Source: Amycolatopsis circi
GTDB lineage: Bacteria; Actinomycetota; Actinomycetes; Mycobacteriales; Pseudonocardiaceae
Direction: 5' to 3'
Assembly: GCF_003385235.1 (NCBI RefSeq)
Contig: NZ_PQIA01000033.1
Location: 1 to 64,000 of the forward strand
Length of the DNA: 64,000 nucleotides
Below are positions 18,486 to 25,729 of the stretch, in pieces. The stretch's first letter is position 1. Every line of letters starts with the position of its first letter. The notes beneath the pieces were generated by a model, which made no database searches, was not told the origin of the DNA, and saw only the letters and a list, made by a program, of their open reading frames with translations. The position numbers were made by a program, and so were the translations under genes.

Positions 18486-19231
18486 CCACGCTGAAACACC
18501 GGCTGCGATCCGGCGAACGCCTGCTCGGCGGTTTGCTGCGACTGCCCGCCGAGACCTTGGTCGAGATGGCCGGGGTGGCCGGCCTGGATTTCGTCGTCCT
18601 CGACTGCGAACACGGACCGGCGGACCTGGTGCCGCTGCAGCACCACGTCGTAGCGGCCCAAGCACACGGGCTCGGAGTACTGGTCCGGGTCGGCGCCGAC
18701 GAGCCCGCGCTGGTCCTGCGGGTTCTCGATCTTGGCGCGGACGGGGTGATCGTGCCGCACGTCGACACCGCGGAACAGGCGAGGGCGGCGGTCGCGGCGG
18801 CGCACTATCCGCCGCTGGGAAAACGAGGCTTCGCCACCTACAGCCGAGCGGGCCGGTTCGGTGCCCGAAGCGCCGCCGAACACCTCCGGCAAGCCGAGGA
18901 GACGACGATCGTCGTGCCGATGCTGGAGACCCCCGAGGCAATCGCGGCGGCAGAGGAGATCCTCGCGATCCCAGGCGTCGACACGGTCCTGGTCGGCCCC
19001 GCCGACTTGGCAGTGACGCTAGGCATCCCCGGCGGCGCGGCGGAACCCGCTGTCGCGCAAGCGATCCGCGCCGCGGTGGCGGCGGCGAAGACCGCGGGGA
19101 AGCCGATGACCAGCATCGTGGGAACCGTCGAACAGGCCAGAAAGGCACCGCCGGGTGCTGTGGTGTACAACCTCGCGCACGTCCTGCTCCACACCTTCGC
19201 GGGGTTAGCGGAGGCCCGCATGCCCGGCTGA
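18482..19231 (+). CDS. HpcH/HpaI-family aldolase
   Basis: This 249-residue TIM-barrel class II aldolase has the family features VVLDCEHGP (acid and histidine), RVGADEP, the metal-ligand glutamate in VPMLETPEA and VGPADLAVTLG. Relatives cleave 4-hydroxy-2-oxo acids to pyruvate plus an aldehyde. It would supply the final C-C cleavage of the pathway encoded by this operon. The GTG start overlaps the SDR stop. It is the last gene of the operon; no clear hairpin follows. Confidence 0.88.
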   Translation: MTTLKHRLRSGERLLGGLLRLPAETLVEMAGVAGLDFVVLDCEHGPADLVPLQHHVVAAQAHGLGVLVRVGADEPALVLRVLDLGADGVIVPHVDTAEQARAAVAAAHYPPLGKRGFATYSRAGRFGARSAAEHLRQAEETTIVVPMLETPEAIAAAEEILAIPGVDTVLVGPADLAVTLGIPGGAAEPAVAQAIRAAVAAAKTAGKPMTSIVGTVEQARKAPPGAVVYNLAHVLLHTFAGLAEARMPG

Positions 19232-19290
19232 CCCCGGTCGGAGCCGGAGACACGGCGGCGGGTGTTCGAGCCAGGGGAGTGTCCAGCCGG

Positions 19291-19540
19291 TCAGCGGCCG
19301 TAGCTGCGCAGTGCCCGGAGGAAGTCGACTTCGCGGAAGGCGGGCCAGAAGTACAGTTCGGAGTAGGCGCTTTGCCAGACGAGGAAGTTGGAAAGGCGTT
19401 GTTCCTCGCTGGTGCGGATGACCAGGGGTGATGGTGTCGGCGAGTTCGTCCAGCTTCCCGGCGGCGGCGTGTTCGGTCAGCAGGGCGCGTCGCCGGGCAG
19501 GCTGACGGAGGTCCAGGTAGCGGTCCGCCGCGCGTCCCAG
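19291..19540 (-). pseudogene. Remnant of an undecaprenyl/isoprenyl diphosphate synthase (C-terminus)
   Basis: Reading leftwards to the stop at 19291-19293, one frame gives [16 protein letters not shown], then [16 protein letters not shown] and RALRSYGR, the unmistakable C-terminus of cis-prenyl transferases (UppS). The preceding piece, [19 protein letters not shown], is in a different frame, and the roughly 15 residues normally between the two (DHIAEHLY... region) are missing. The N-terminal two-thirds, including the catalytic Asp motif, is absent. This is a frameshifted, internally deleted relic. The family call is confident; the exact upstream limit is not. Confidence 0.75.
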
Positions 19541-19924
19541 ATCCACAGCGTTTGATTCCCGTCGCTGACGAGGATTCGGATGCGTTGCCTATGGGTTGCG
19601 CTGCACTCGGCTGTCGCCGCGAGGGGGATCGTTCTTTCCGCCGGACTGAGAACCTGCCAGGAAAGTCGAGTACGCGCGATGTGCAGGCGCCTCAAGCCGC
19701 CTGATCTTCGCTGACGTGCGGCTACGTGGTTGTCTCGCGCTGAGGTCACCCACGGCCAGTCTCGTTCGTGGCGTTTTCTCCGAGACCGCTCCAGAGGCGG
19801 CAGCGGATGGTCAACTGCGTTCCGGTGAGGTCGCCGAATATGGCGGTGCAACACCAGTCTGTGGATGCGTCTGCGTCGGGCGCGCACCGAGTCGACCGCC
19901 CCGGAGCGTGCGGGGGACTCGGGG
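19541..19924. other. Non-coding stretch
   Basis: There is no convincing gene here. Short open frames exist on both strands but have no family features or ribosome sites. Being next to the prenyl transferase relic, it is probably decayed sequence. Confidence 0.5.
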
Positions 19925-20596
19925 TCAGCGCGGTTCGTCGGCGCCGTCGGCCAGCAGGAGCCGGATCCACGCGGTGGTCAGCCAGTCCGCGAACCGCTTC
20001 GGCGACCAGCCGCGCTGCTCCACGAGCAGTGCCCAGTACTCCGGGCCGTTCATGCTCCACACGACGTCGGCGAGTTCGTCGTGTGTCAGGTCGGTGCGGA
20101 GTCTGCCGTTGCCGGCGAGATCGCTGACGAACCTGCGCATGTTCGCCGCCCGCCGCTCGGTGACCTGCGTCCACAGCGCCTGGCAGTCCGGATCGGTGGA
20201 TGCGGCGTCGCGCAGGGCCAGGTAGACAGGCGCCAGCCGAGGGTGGATCTCGGCGAGGGCCCGCGCGTAGATGCCGATCTTCTCGGCGGCGGTCGCCGCG
20301 CGCTGGATGCGCTGCACGTAGTCGCGCTGTTCGGCGGCCACCGCATGATCCGTTCCCGAGATCGCGGATTCGACGACCTCGCGCAGCAGGGCGGGTTTGC
20401 GCCCGATGGCGGCGTAGACGGTGTCCACCGCGACTCCGGCCCGGCGGGCGATGTCGGTCACCGTCGTCGCCGCGTATCCCTGCTGGACGAACAGTTCGCG
20501 CGCGGCGGCCAGCACGGCACGCCGGGTCTCGGCGGCCTGCTCCGCGCGCCGGGGCGAGTGGTAGCGCCGCTTCTCGGTGTTGACGTCGCCCGCCAT
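19925..20596 (-). CDS. TetR family transcriptional regulator
   Basis: This is a ~223-residue repressor. Its N-terminal helix-turn-helix (VLAAARELFVQQGYAATTV, then IARRAGVAVDTVYAAIGRK) is typical of TetR, followed by a variable ligand-binding domain. I chose the ATG at 20596 because an AGG lies upstream and because the alternative ATG at 20620 would overlap the predicted -10 element. It is divergent from a SnoaL-like gene and a flavin monooxygenase gene (62-nt gap) and probably represses them and itself; the ligand is unknown. Confidence 0.85.
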   Translation of the reverse strand: MAGDVNTEKRRYHSPRRAEQAAETRRAVLAAARELFVQQGYAATTVTDIARRAGVAVDTVYAAIGRKPALLREVVESAISGTDHAVAAEQRDYVQRIQRAATAAEKIGIYARALAEIHPRLAPVYLALRDAASTDPDCQALWTQVTERRAANMRRFVSDLAGNGRLRTDLTHDELADVVWSMNGPEYWALLVEQRGWSPKRFADWLTTAWIRLLLADGADEPR

Positions 20597-20611
20597 CAAG
20601 CCTAACCTGCC

Positions 20612-20640
20612 TTTATTCATCCGAAGTCAGTTCGGGTCAA
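20612..20640 (-). promoter_or_regulatory. Candidate tetR promoter with internal operator
   Basis: On the minus strand TTGACC (20640-20635) and AATAAA (20617-20612) are 17 nt apart, a plausible sigma-70-like promoter for the TetR gene. Between them lies the inverted repeat CCGAA-N5-TTCGG (20621-20635), well placed for autorepression and for control of the divergent operon. Inference from spacing and symmetry. Confidence 0.4.
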
Positions 20641-20658
20641 TTTTACAGGAGGCCCGTG

Positions 20659-21123
20659 ATGGTCTCGACATCCCTCGCATCGGACAACAAGGCGGCCTTC
20701 CGCCGCCTGATCGTGGACGGTTTCCAGGCGGGCGATCCCGCCGTCGTCGACGAGCTGGTCTCCGCCGCGCTGGTGGAGCATCAGTTCGGCCTCGCGGGAT
20801 CGGGCGCGCAGGCGATCAAGAACTTGAAGCAGGCGGTCGTCGACGTGCACGCCCTGATGCCCGACGTGCGCTACAGCGTCGACTCGATGGTCGCCGACGG
20901 GGACACCGTGTGGACCCGCATGACCGCGCGGGGCACCGACAGCGAGGGTGCGTTCGGGCATCCGGCGACCGGTCGGCGGATCGAGATCGCGGTCATCGAC
21001 GTGGCCCGCTTCGACAACGGCAGGCTGGTGGAGCACTGGGGAGTGCCCGACCGGTTCGCGCTGCTCGCCCAGCTGGGCCTCCTCGCCGGACTGGTTGGCC
21101 GGCGCGACCAGGCGGAAGGGTAG
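20659..21123 (+). CDS. SnoaL-like / ester-cyclase family protein
   Basis: This 154-residue NTF2-fold protein has the SnoaL-type pattern: an N-terminal helix pair, LVEHQFG, HALMPDVRYSVDSMVADGD, WTRMTARGT and FDNGRLVEHWGVPD. Members include polyketide cyclases and many small hydrolases or isomerases of unknown role. AGGAGG lies 7 nt before the ATG. Six nucleotides separate it from the flavin monooxygenase, so they form an operon under the divergent TetR. A role in detoxifying or converting the TetR ligand is likely but unproven. Confidence 0.82.
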   Translation: MVSTSLASDNKAAFRRLIVDGFQAGDPAVVDELVSAALVEHQFGLAGSGAQAIKNLKQAVVDVHALMPDVRYSVDSMVADGDTVWTRMTARGTDSEGAFGHPATGRRIEIAVIDVARFDNGRLVEHWGVPDRFALLAQLGLLAGLVGRRDQAEG

Positions 21124-21129
21124 ACCGTC

Positions 21130-22260
21130 ATGCCTGCCGAACGTTTCGACACGGTGATCAGCGGCGGCGGCCAGGCCGGCCTTGCGATGGGGTACCAGCT
21201 GTCGCGGCTGCAGCGGTCGTTCGTGATCCTCGAAGCCCATCAGAACATCGGTGACTCGTGGCGGCTGCGATGGGATTCGCTGCGGCTGTTCACCCCGGCC
21301 CGCTACGACGCGCTGCCGGGCAGCCGCTTCCCGGCGCCAGGGTGGTCCTACCCCAGTCGCGACGAGTTCGCCGACTACCTGGCGGCGTATGCGGCAGAAC
21401 TCGCCCTGCCGGTGCGGACCGGGGTCCGGGTGCGGCGGTTGAGCCATGACGGCGACCGATATCTCGTGGAGTCGGCGGACCAGCGGTTCGAAGCCGACCA
21501 TGTCGTGGTGACCTCAGGCTTCGACCGCCTGCCCACGCTGCCCGCGTTCGCCGCCGAACTCGATCCCGGCGTCCGACAGCTGCACGCGGCCGACTATCGC
21601 GCCCCGAGCCAGTTGCGCGATGGCGGCGTGCTCGTGGTCGGTGCGGGCAACAGCGGCGCCGACATCGCGCTCGAGGTGTCGCGAGACCACCGGACCTACC
21701 TGTCCGGCAGGCACCCCGGGCAGGTTCCGTGGCGGATCGACCGGAGGGTCGCCCGTCCGCTCACCCGCATGGTGTTCTTCGCCTTCTCCCACGTCCTGAC
21801 GGTCAAGACGCCGATCGGGCGCAAGGCCCGGCCGCAGGCGCTGGCGCACAGCGGCCCGCTCGTCCGGATCAAATCAAGCGACCTGGCCGCGGCCGGAGTC
21901 GAACGGGTGCCGCGGACCGCCGGCGTCCGCGACGGTCTGCCGGTGCTCGAGGACGGTCGCGTGGCGAACGTGTCGAACGTGGTGTGGTGCACCGGTTTCC
22001 GCCCCGACACCAGCTGGATCGACCTGCCCGTGTTCGGCGCGGACGGCGCGCCCGAACATGGGCGCGGCATCGTGCGAGGACAGCCCGGACTGTACTTCCT
22101 CGGCCTGCTGTTCCAGTACGCGCTGTCGTCGTCGATGATCCACGGGGTCGGTCGCGACGCGGAGTACATCGCCCGGCACCTCGCTGCCGGCGGGCAATCC
22201 GCGCGTTCGACGCGACGCGACACCCGGGCTGAGCGTGCGCGACAGCCTGAAGCGCGTTAG
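21130..22260 (+). CDS. Flavin-containing monooxygenase-like NAD(P)/FAD oxidoreductase
   Basis: This 376-residue FAD enzyme has an N-terminal dinucleotide motif GGGQAG (residues 12-17) and a second Rossmann motif GAGNSG (171-176) for NADPH, the two-site plan of FMO/Baeyer-Villiger-like enzymes (CzcO/YhlQ-type). WRLRWDSLRLFTPARY follows the first motif, as in the family. WCTGFRPDTSWI is the conserved C-terminal ATG-like motif region. It is co-transcribed with the SnoaL-like gene under TetR control; the substrate is unknown. Confidence 0.88.
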   Translation: MPAERFDTVISGGGQAGLAMGYQLSRLQRSFVILEAHQNIGDSWRLRWDSLRLFTPARYDALPGSRFPAPGWSYPSRDEFADYLAAYAAELALPVRTGVRVRRLSHDGDRYLVESADQRFEADHVVVTSGFDRLPTLPAFAAELDPGVRQLHAADYRAPSQLRDGGVLVVGAGNSGADIALEVSRDHRTYLSGRHPGQVPWRIDRRVARPLTRMVFFAFSHVLTVKTPIGRKARPQALAHSGPLVRIKSSDLAAAGVERVPRTAGVRDGLPVLEDGRVANVSNVVWCTGFRPDTSWIDLPVFGADGAPEHGRGIVRGQPGLYFLGLLFQYALSSSMIHGVGRDAEYIARHLAAGGQSARSTRRDTRAERARQPEAR

Positions 22261-23347
22261 GCCTCGGCCGATCGGAGGTGTCTGTCCGGCGAGGTGTCAC
22301 GATCGGATAGGCCCCAGCGGCTGGGCTTGGATCAAGGATGCTCCATCGCTGCGACCGCAGTCGGGCAGCCCATCGCCGACACCCGCCTCGAGCCGTTCGC
22401 AACGCGCTGTCGCCGAAAAGCGGGTCCGGGTCTGATGTTCGCCGGGCGCAGCCGCCGCTCTCCATCTCGCCTGGAGCCCTGGTCTCGCTGACCGGAAGCA
22501 GTCCTCGAGTGTCCACAGTGGAATCCATGGGTCATATGCCGATCGCGTCCGCGGCACTCGCAGTGCATCCTGGCAGCCGGATCAGGGTCTGGACGGCGGG
22601 CAGGTCCAGCAGGAAATCCCTAGATCCCGGTCGTACCCCGCCAACTGGTGCACCCACCGCTTCTCGACGTAAGGAACGTCGCAGACGATCCGGCGTCGGA
22701 TATCCCGGTAAATGCCCCATGATCGAATGCTGCAATTCCTGCGCCTCGTGCACGGAAACCCGCCAGTGCTCCGCATTGGGAATCATGTCGCACGTATAGA
22801 AGTGCTCGTGGCAGGTCAAAACGAAGACGAACGTCCATAGTGGATTGACGGGCTGTTTCTGGGAGATACGGGAGCAGGGATCTGGGGCGCGGTGTGCTGT
22901 GGCCGTCGCGGTTCGCCTTGGTGGTTGGCGGTCATGGCGCGACGTTGGTCGCTGGCGGCAGCACCATGCCGCTTCGACTTTCCTCGCACGCGGGCTGGGA
23001 CAATAAGCAGCCGTACGTTTTATGCGGCGGTCTGGTACTTGATGATAGGCGTTCGGACCGAGTCGTGTGTTTCGTGCGGTCGGGACGTGCGACGAACAAG
23101 GCTTGGTCGGAGCCGCATGGCGAGGGAGTGGCATGCGGAACTACGCAGCGTGGTCTCCGATGCGCCCCGGGGTGCTTGGCTGGCTCGGCCGACGGAAGAA
23201 GCAGTCCCGACCTGACCGCGGCCGAACGGAGGAGCGTGGGAGCAATGCAGGTGAGCGGCCCTGGGGTCGCGGCGGGGCATCTGCACCGCTCCGAACCGAC
23301 CGCCGAACGTTTCCTCCAGGATCCGGACGAGCCGCGCGGCGCAGGAG
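22261..23347. other. Degenerate intergenic region carrying a kamA fragment
   Basis: No intact gene is evident. The region contains the lysine-aminomutase fragment at 22601-22806. A stretch around 22509-22580 resembles 61250-61321, the DNA downstream of the intact kamA. A short plus-strand frame ending at 23215 (CVSCGRDVRRTRLG, then MAREWHAELRSVV) has some protein-like composition and a CxxC, but no convincing start. Confidence 0.5.
22601..22806 (-). pseudogene. C-terminal fragment of a lysine 2,3-aminomutase-family gene
   Basis: The minus strand encodes CDMIPNAEHWRVSVHEAQ and ELQHSIMGHLPGY in one frame and VCDVPYVEKRWVHQLAGYDR, then DLGIS, in another. These match the intact aminomutase encoded at 61551-62942 almost residue for residue. 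Nucleotide alignment by eye to 61679-61883 is very close, with a 2-nt shortening near 22690-22705 that causes the frameshift. No radical-SAM cysteine motif or N-terminus is present. It is a dead, partial duplicate. Confidence 0.85.
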
Positions 23348-24010
23348 TCACCGGACTGAAGCGAGCGAGGCCGCAAGTGCCGAGTTGGGTGAGGCGCTTC
23401 CGTTCGCTCGATTCCGGCCTGCGACCGGGAGAGCGTATGCCTTGGCGAAGCGCGCCGCCGACAGGTCGTCCAGGGGTTCCCCGGTGTCGTCGATGAGGCG
23501 GCAGACCATCGCGACGGGGGAGTGTCCGGCGGACGCGACGAGGGCGACGGCTCGTTCCCATACTCGGGGGCGTGTCGTGAATCCTTCGTCGGCGCACCGG
23601 ATGGGGAGCACGTGCCCGGGGCGGATGAGGTCGGCTGGGACTGCGCGCGGGTCGGCGAGGACTCGCATTGTGAGGGCGCGGTCGCGTGCGGAGATGCCGG
23701 TGCCGACCCCGGTCGCGTCGACGGCGACGGTGAAGGAGAGGCCGCTGTCGTCGGATCCAAGCACGGGTTGGTCAGGTATCCGGAGGCGGTCGAGCCAGGC
23801 GGACGGTGCGGCGGCGTGGAGCAGACCGGAGGAGTGCCGGATGGCGAAGTGCAGCGACTGGGGTGTCGAGGCTTGCGCGGGCAGGGCGAGCACTGCTCCG
23901 TCGTCGTCCAGCAGGACTGCGGGCCTCCCGGTGGCGAAGGCGGCGCGGACGGTGTCGTCCGGATGCGGGGCGGTTGCCGCTGGGGTCGGGAGGGTGCAGA
24001 GGTCGGTCAT
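23348..24010 (-). CDS. RibB-like (3,4-dihydroxy-2-butanone 4-phosphate synthase fold) protein lacking key active-site residues
   Basis: This 220-residue protein resembles RibB: IRHSSGLLHAA, DATGVGTGISARDRALTM and RPGHVLPIRC are the family landmarks. The N-terminal acidic DRENEGD-type loop is replaced by LLDDDGAVLALPA, and the GHTEA segment holding the catalytic histidine is replaced by RPRVWERA, so normal DHBP synthase activity is doubtful. It is the last gene of the minus arm of the catabolic locus, 11 nt after the GntR stop, with GGAAAA before the ATG. It may be a repurposed enzyme or flavin/sugar-phosphate-binding accessory for the flavin oxygenase; that is speculation. Confidence 0.75.
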   Translation of the reverse strand: MTDLCTLPTPAATAPHPDDTVRAAFATGRPAVLLDDDGAVLALPAQASTPQSLHFAIRHSSGLLHAAAPSAWLDRLRIPDQPVLGSDDSGLSFTVAVDATGVGTGISARDRALTMRVLADPRAVPADLIRPGHVLPIRCADEGFTTRPRVWERAVALVASAGHSPVAMVCRLIDDTGEPLDDLSAARFAKAYALPVAGRNRANGSASPNSALAASLASVR

Positions 24011-24021
24011 CGTGGGTTTTC

Positions 24022-24711
24022 CTAGCGGTCGTCGGGCGGGGCGTCGCCGGTGCGGAGGCCCGCGAGCAGCGCGCGCCGGCTGGCCCGGACGTGCTCTCGC
24101 ATGACCTGCTCGGCGCTGTCGCCGTCTTTGGACAGGATGAGTTCGAGGACGTGGTGGTGTTCGCGGTCGGACTGGTGCGGGCGACCGGGTTGTTTGAGGG
24201 AGGTGGTGACGAGCCGGGAATACGCGAGCTGGTTCATCAGGGTGCGGTAGTGCGCTTCGAGTTTGCGGTTGTCCGCGCCCACGATGATCAGGTCGTGGAA
24301 CTCCTCGACGAGTTCCGCGTAGCGCTGCCGGTCGTCGGCGTCGACGGCGAGGTCGGCTTGGCGAAGGTTCTCCTTGAGCTGGTCGACCTCGGGCACTTGT
24401 CCGCGCTGGGCGAGCAGCCTCGCCGCGGCCCCTTCGAGGAGTTCCTTCATCTCGAACAGCTCGGTGATCTCGCGGCGCGACGGTGCGGTGACGAACGTGC
24501 CGACCCGCGGGCGGATCTCGACGAGGCCCTCGGTCTGCAGCTGCTTGAAGGTTTCCCGGACCGGGGTCCGGCTGACGCCGAACTCCTCGGCGAGGGCGAG
24601 TTCGGACAGGCTCGTCCCGGGGGAGACCTCGCCGGCGATGATGCGCCGCCGGATCTCGGCGATCAGCCTGCCTTGGATTGAGCCGTTGCTCGCCTCGTTG
24701 ACGCCTGCCAC
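24022..24711 (-). CDS. GntR family (FadR/FCD subfamily) transcriptional regulator
   Basis: This 229-residue regulator has an N-terminal winged helix (LIAEIRRRIIAGEVSPGTSL, then ALAEEFGVSRTPVRETFKQL) and a C-terminal all-helical FCD ligand domain with the metal-binding pattern FHDLIIVG, REHHHVLELI and MREHVRAS. FCD regulators usually respond to organic acids or related metabolites. GTG start at 24711. It is encoded inside the minus arm between flavin reductase and RibB-like genes. The three CTTGYATGYCA sites at 27306-27539 are its most likely operators, giving coordinated repression of both arms. Confidence 0.9.
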   Translation of the reverse strand: MAGVNEASNGSIQGRLIAEIRRRIIAGEVSPGTSLSELALAEEFGVSRTPVRETFKQLQTEGLVEIRPRVGTFVTAPSRREITELFEMKELLEGAAARLLAQRGQVPEVDQLKENLRQADLAVDADDRQRYAELVEEFHDLIIVGADNRKLEAHYRTLMNQLAYSRLVTTSLKQPGRPHQSDREHHHVLELILSKDGDSAEQVMREHVRASRRALLAGLRTGDAPPDDR

Positions 24712-24745
24712 TGTGTCTGCTTCCCTTCTCCTGCCCCGTCCCGGA

Positions 24746-25279
24746 CTAGGTCAGCGGGTCGAGGGCGTTTCCGTCGAAGAACCTACCTGCGCTGTACACC
24801 ATCGACGGGACGTCGGCGGCCTCCGCGTGGATCACCCGGCAGATGAACACGGTGTGGGTGCTGGCCAGGAGGCGTTCGCGGATCTCGACTTCCATCCGCG
24901 CGGCGCTGCCCTCCAGCAGCGGGCTGCCGTGCGGGCCCGGCGTCCAGTCGAGTCCGGCGAATTTGTCGGCGGACTTCGTCGCGAAGGTCTTGACGACGTC
25001 GAGTTGCCCGGCGGACAGGATGTTGATCGCGAGGTGCCCGGTGCGGTACAGGCAGTCGTGCGTGGACGACGTGTGCTGGACGGCGACCATGACAGTCGGC
25101 GGGTCCAGGGAGATGCTGGAGAACGCGTTCACGGCGAGCCCGCGCGGCGTGCCGTCGTCGAGTGCGGTCACGACGGTGACGCCGCTGACGAACCGGCTGT
25201 TGACCTGCTTCATCAAGTCCGGGTCAGGGAAGGTCATCGGGGTGTTCCTCGGAGTGATCGTCGACGTCATGGCGGTCAC
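24746..25279 (-). CDS. Flavin reductase (RutF/HpaC-like), small component of a two-component oxygenase
   Basis: This 177-residue protein has the flavin-reductase-like FMN-binding split-barrel features: FVSGVTVVTALDDGTPRGLAVNAF, then SSISLDPPTVMVAV, and HLAINILSAGQ followed by FA..SADKFAGLDW. It reduces FMN or FAD with NAD(P)H and hands it to a flavin-dependent oxygenase, most likely the LLM enzyme at 31130-32173. The GTG start at 25279 overlaps the SnoaL-like stop; the ATG at 25270 is an alternative. Confidence 0.88.
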   Translation of the reverse strand: MTAMTSTITPRNTPMTFPDPDLMKQVNSRFVSGVTVVTALDDGTPRGLAVNAFSSISLDPPTVMVAVQHTSSTHDCLYRTGHLAINILSAGQLDVVKTFATKSADKFAGLDWTPGPHGSPLLEGSAARMEVEIRERLLASTHTVFICRVIHAEAADVPSMVYSAGRFFDGNALDPLT

Positions 25280-25704
25280 CGGTCCTGTCCGACGGGGACG
25301 ATGCCGAGCGCGGTGAGCAGGGCGCGCGGGTCCCAGGTGACCGTTTCCTCGACGATGAGGTCGTCGAGGAACCGCGCGAAGGTGGCGCCGTTGACCGCGA
25401 CGGACCGGTTGGTCGCGGGAACGCCGAGGAACGAGTGGGAGTGCGCGCCGCTGCTGTGCCAGCGGATCGCTGCCCGATCGCCCTCGACGACGATCTCGTC
25501 CACGACGGTGGTCAGGTCCGGGAACGCGGCCCGGGTCGAGACGATGGACGCTTTGAACTGGTCGCGATCGTGCTCGGCTCCGCCGCTCTCGATCCGGCGG
25601 TAGCCAGGGCTGAGCAGCTCGTCGAGAGCGTCGACTTCGCCCCGGTCCCAGGCAGCTTCCCAGGCGCTGCGGATCCGGTCGCGCCGGAAGTCGTTGTCTG
25701 CCAT
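25276..25704 (-). CDS. SnoaL-like (NTF2-fold) protein, possible isomerase/hydrolase
   Basis: This 142-residue protein has the SnoaL pattern: WEAAWDRGEVDALDELLSPG, a conserved central AAFPDLTTVVDEIVVEGDRA and WHSSGAHSHSFLGVPAT. The start at 25704 is supported by AAAGGAGA upstream. It sits between the permease (25 nt) and the flavin reductase (overlap), so it belongs to the catabolic minus arm. Its pocket probably acts on a pathway intermediate. Confidence 0.8.
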   Translation of the reverse strand: MADNDFRRDRIRSAWEAAWDRGEVDALDELLSPGYRRIESGGAEHDRDQFKASIVSTRAAFPDLTTVVDEIVVEGDRAAIRWHSSGAHSHSFLGVPATNRSVAVNGATFARFLDDLIVEETVTWDPRALLTALGIVPVGQDR

Positions 25705-25729
25705 CAGGATCTCTCCTTTCTGAAGAGGG

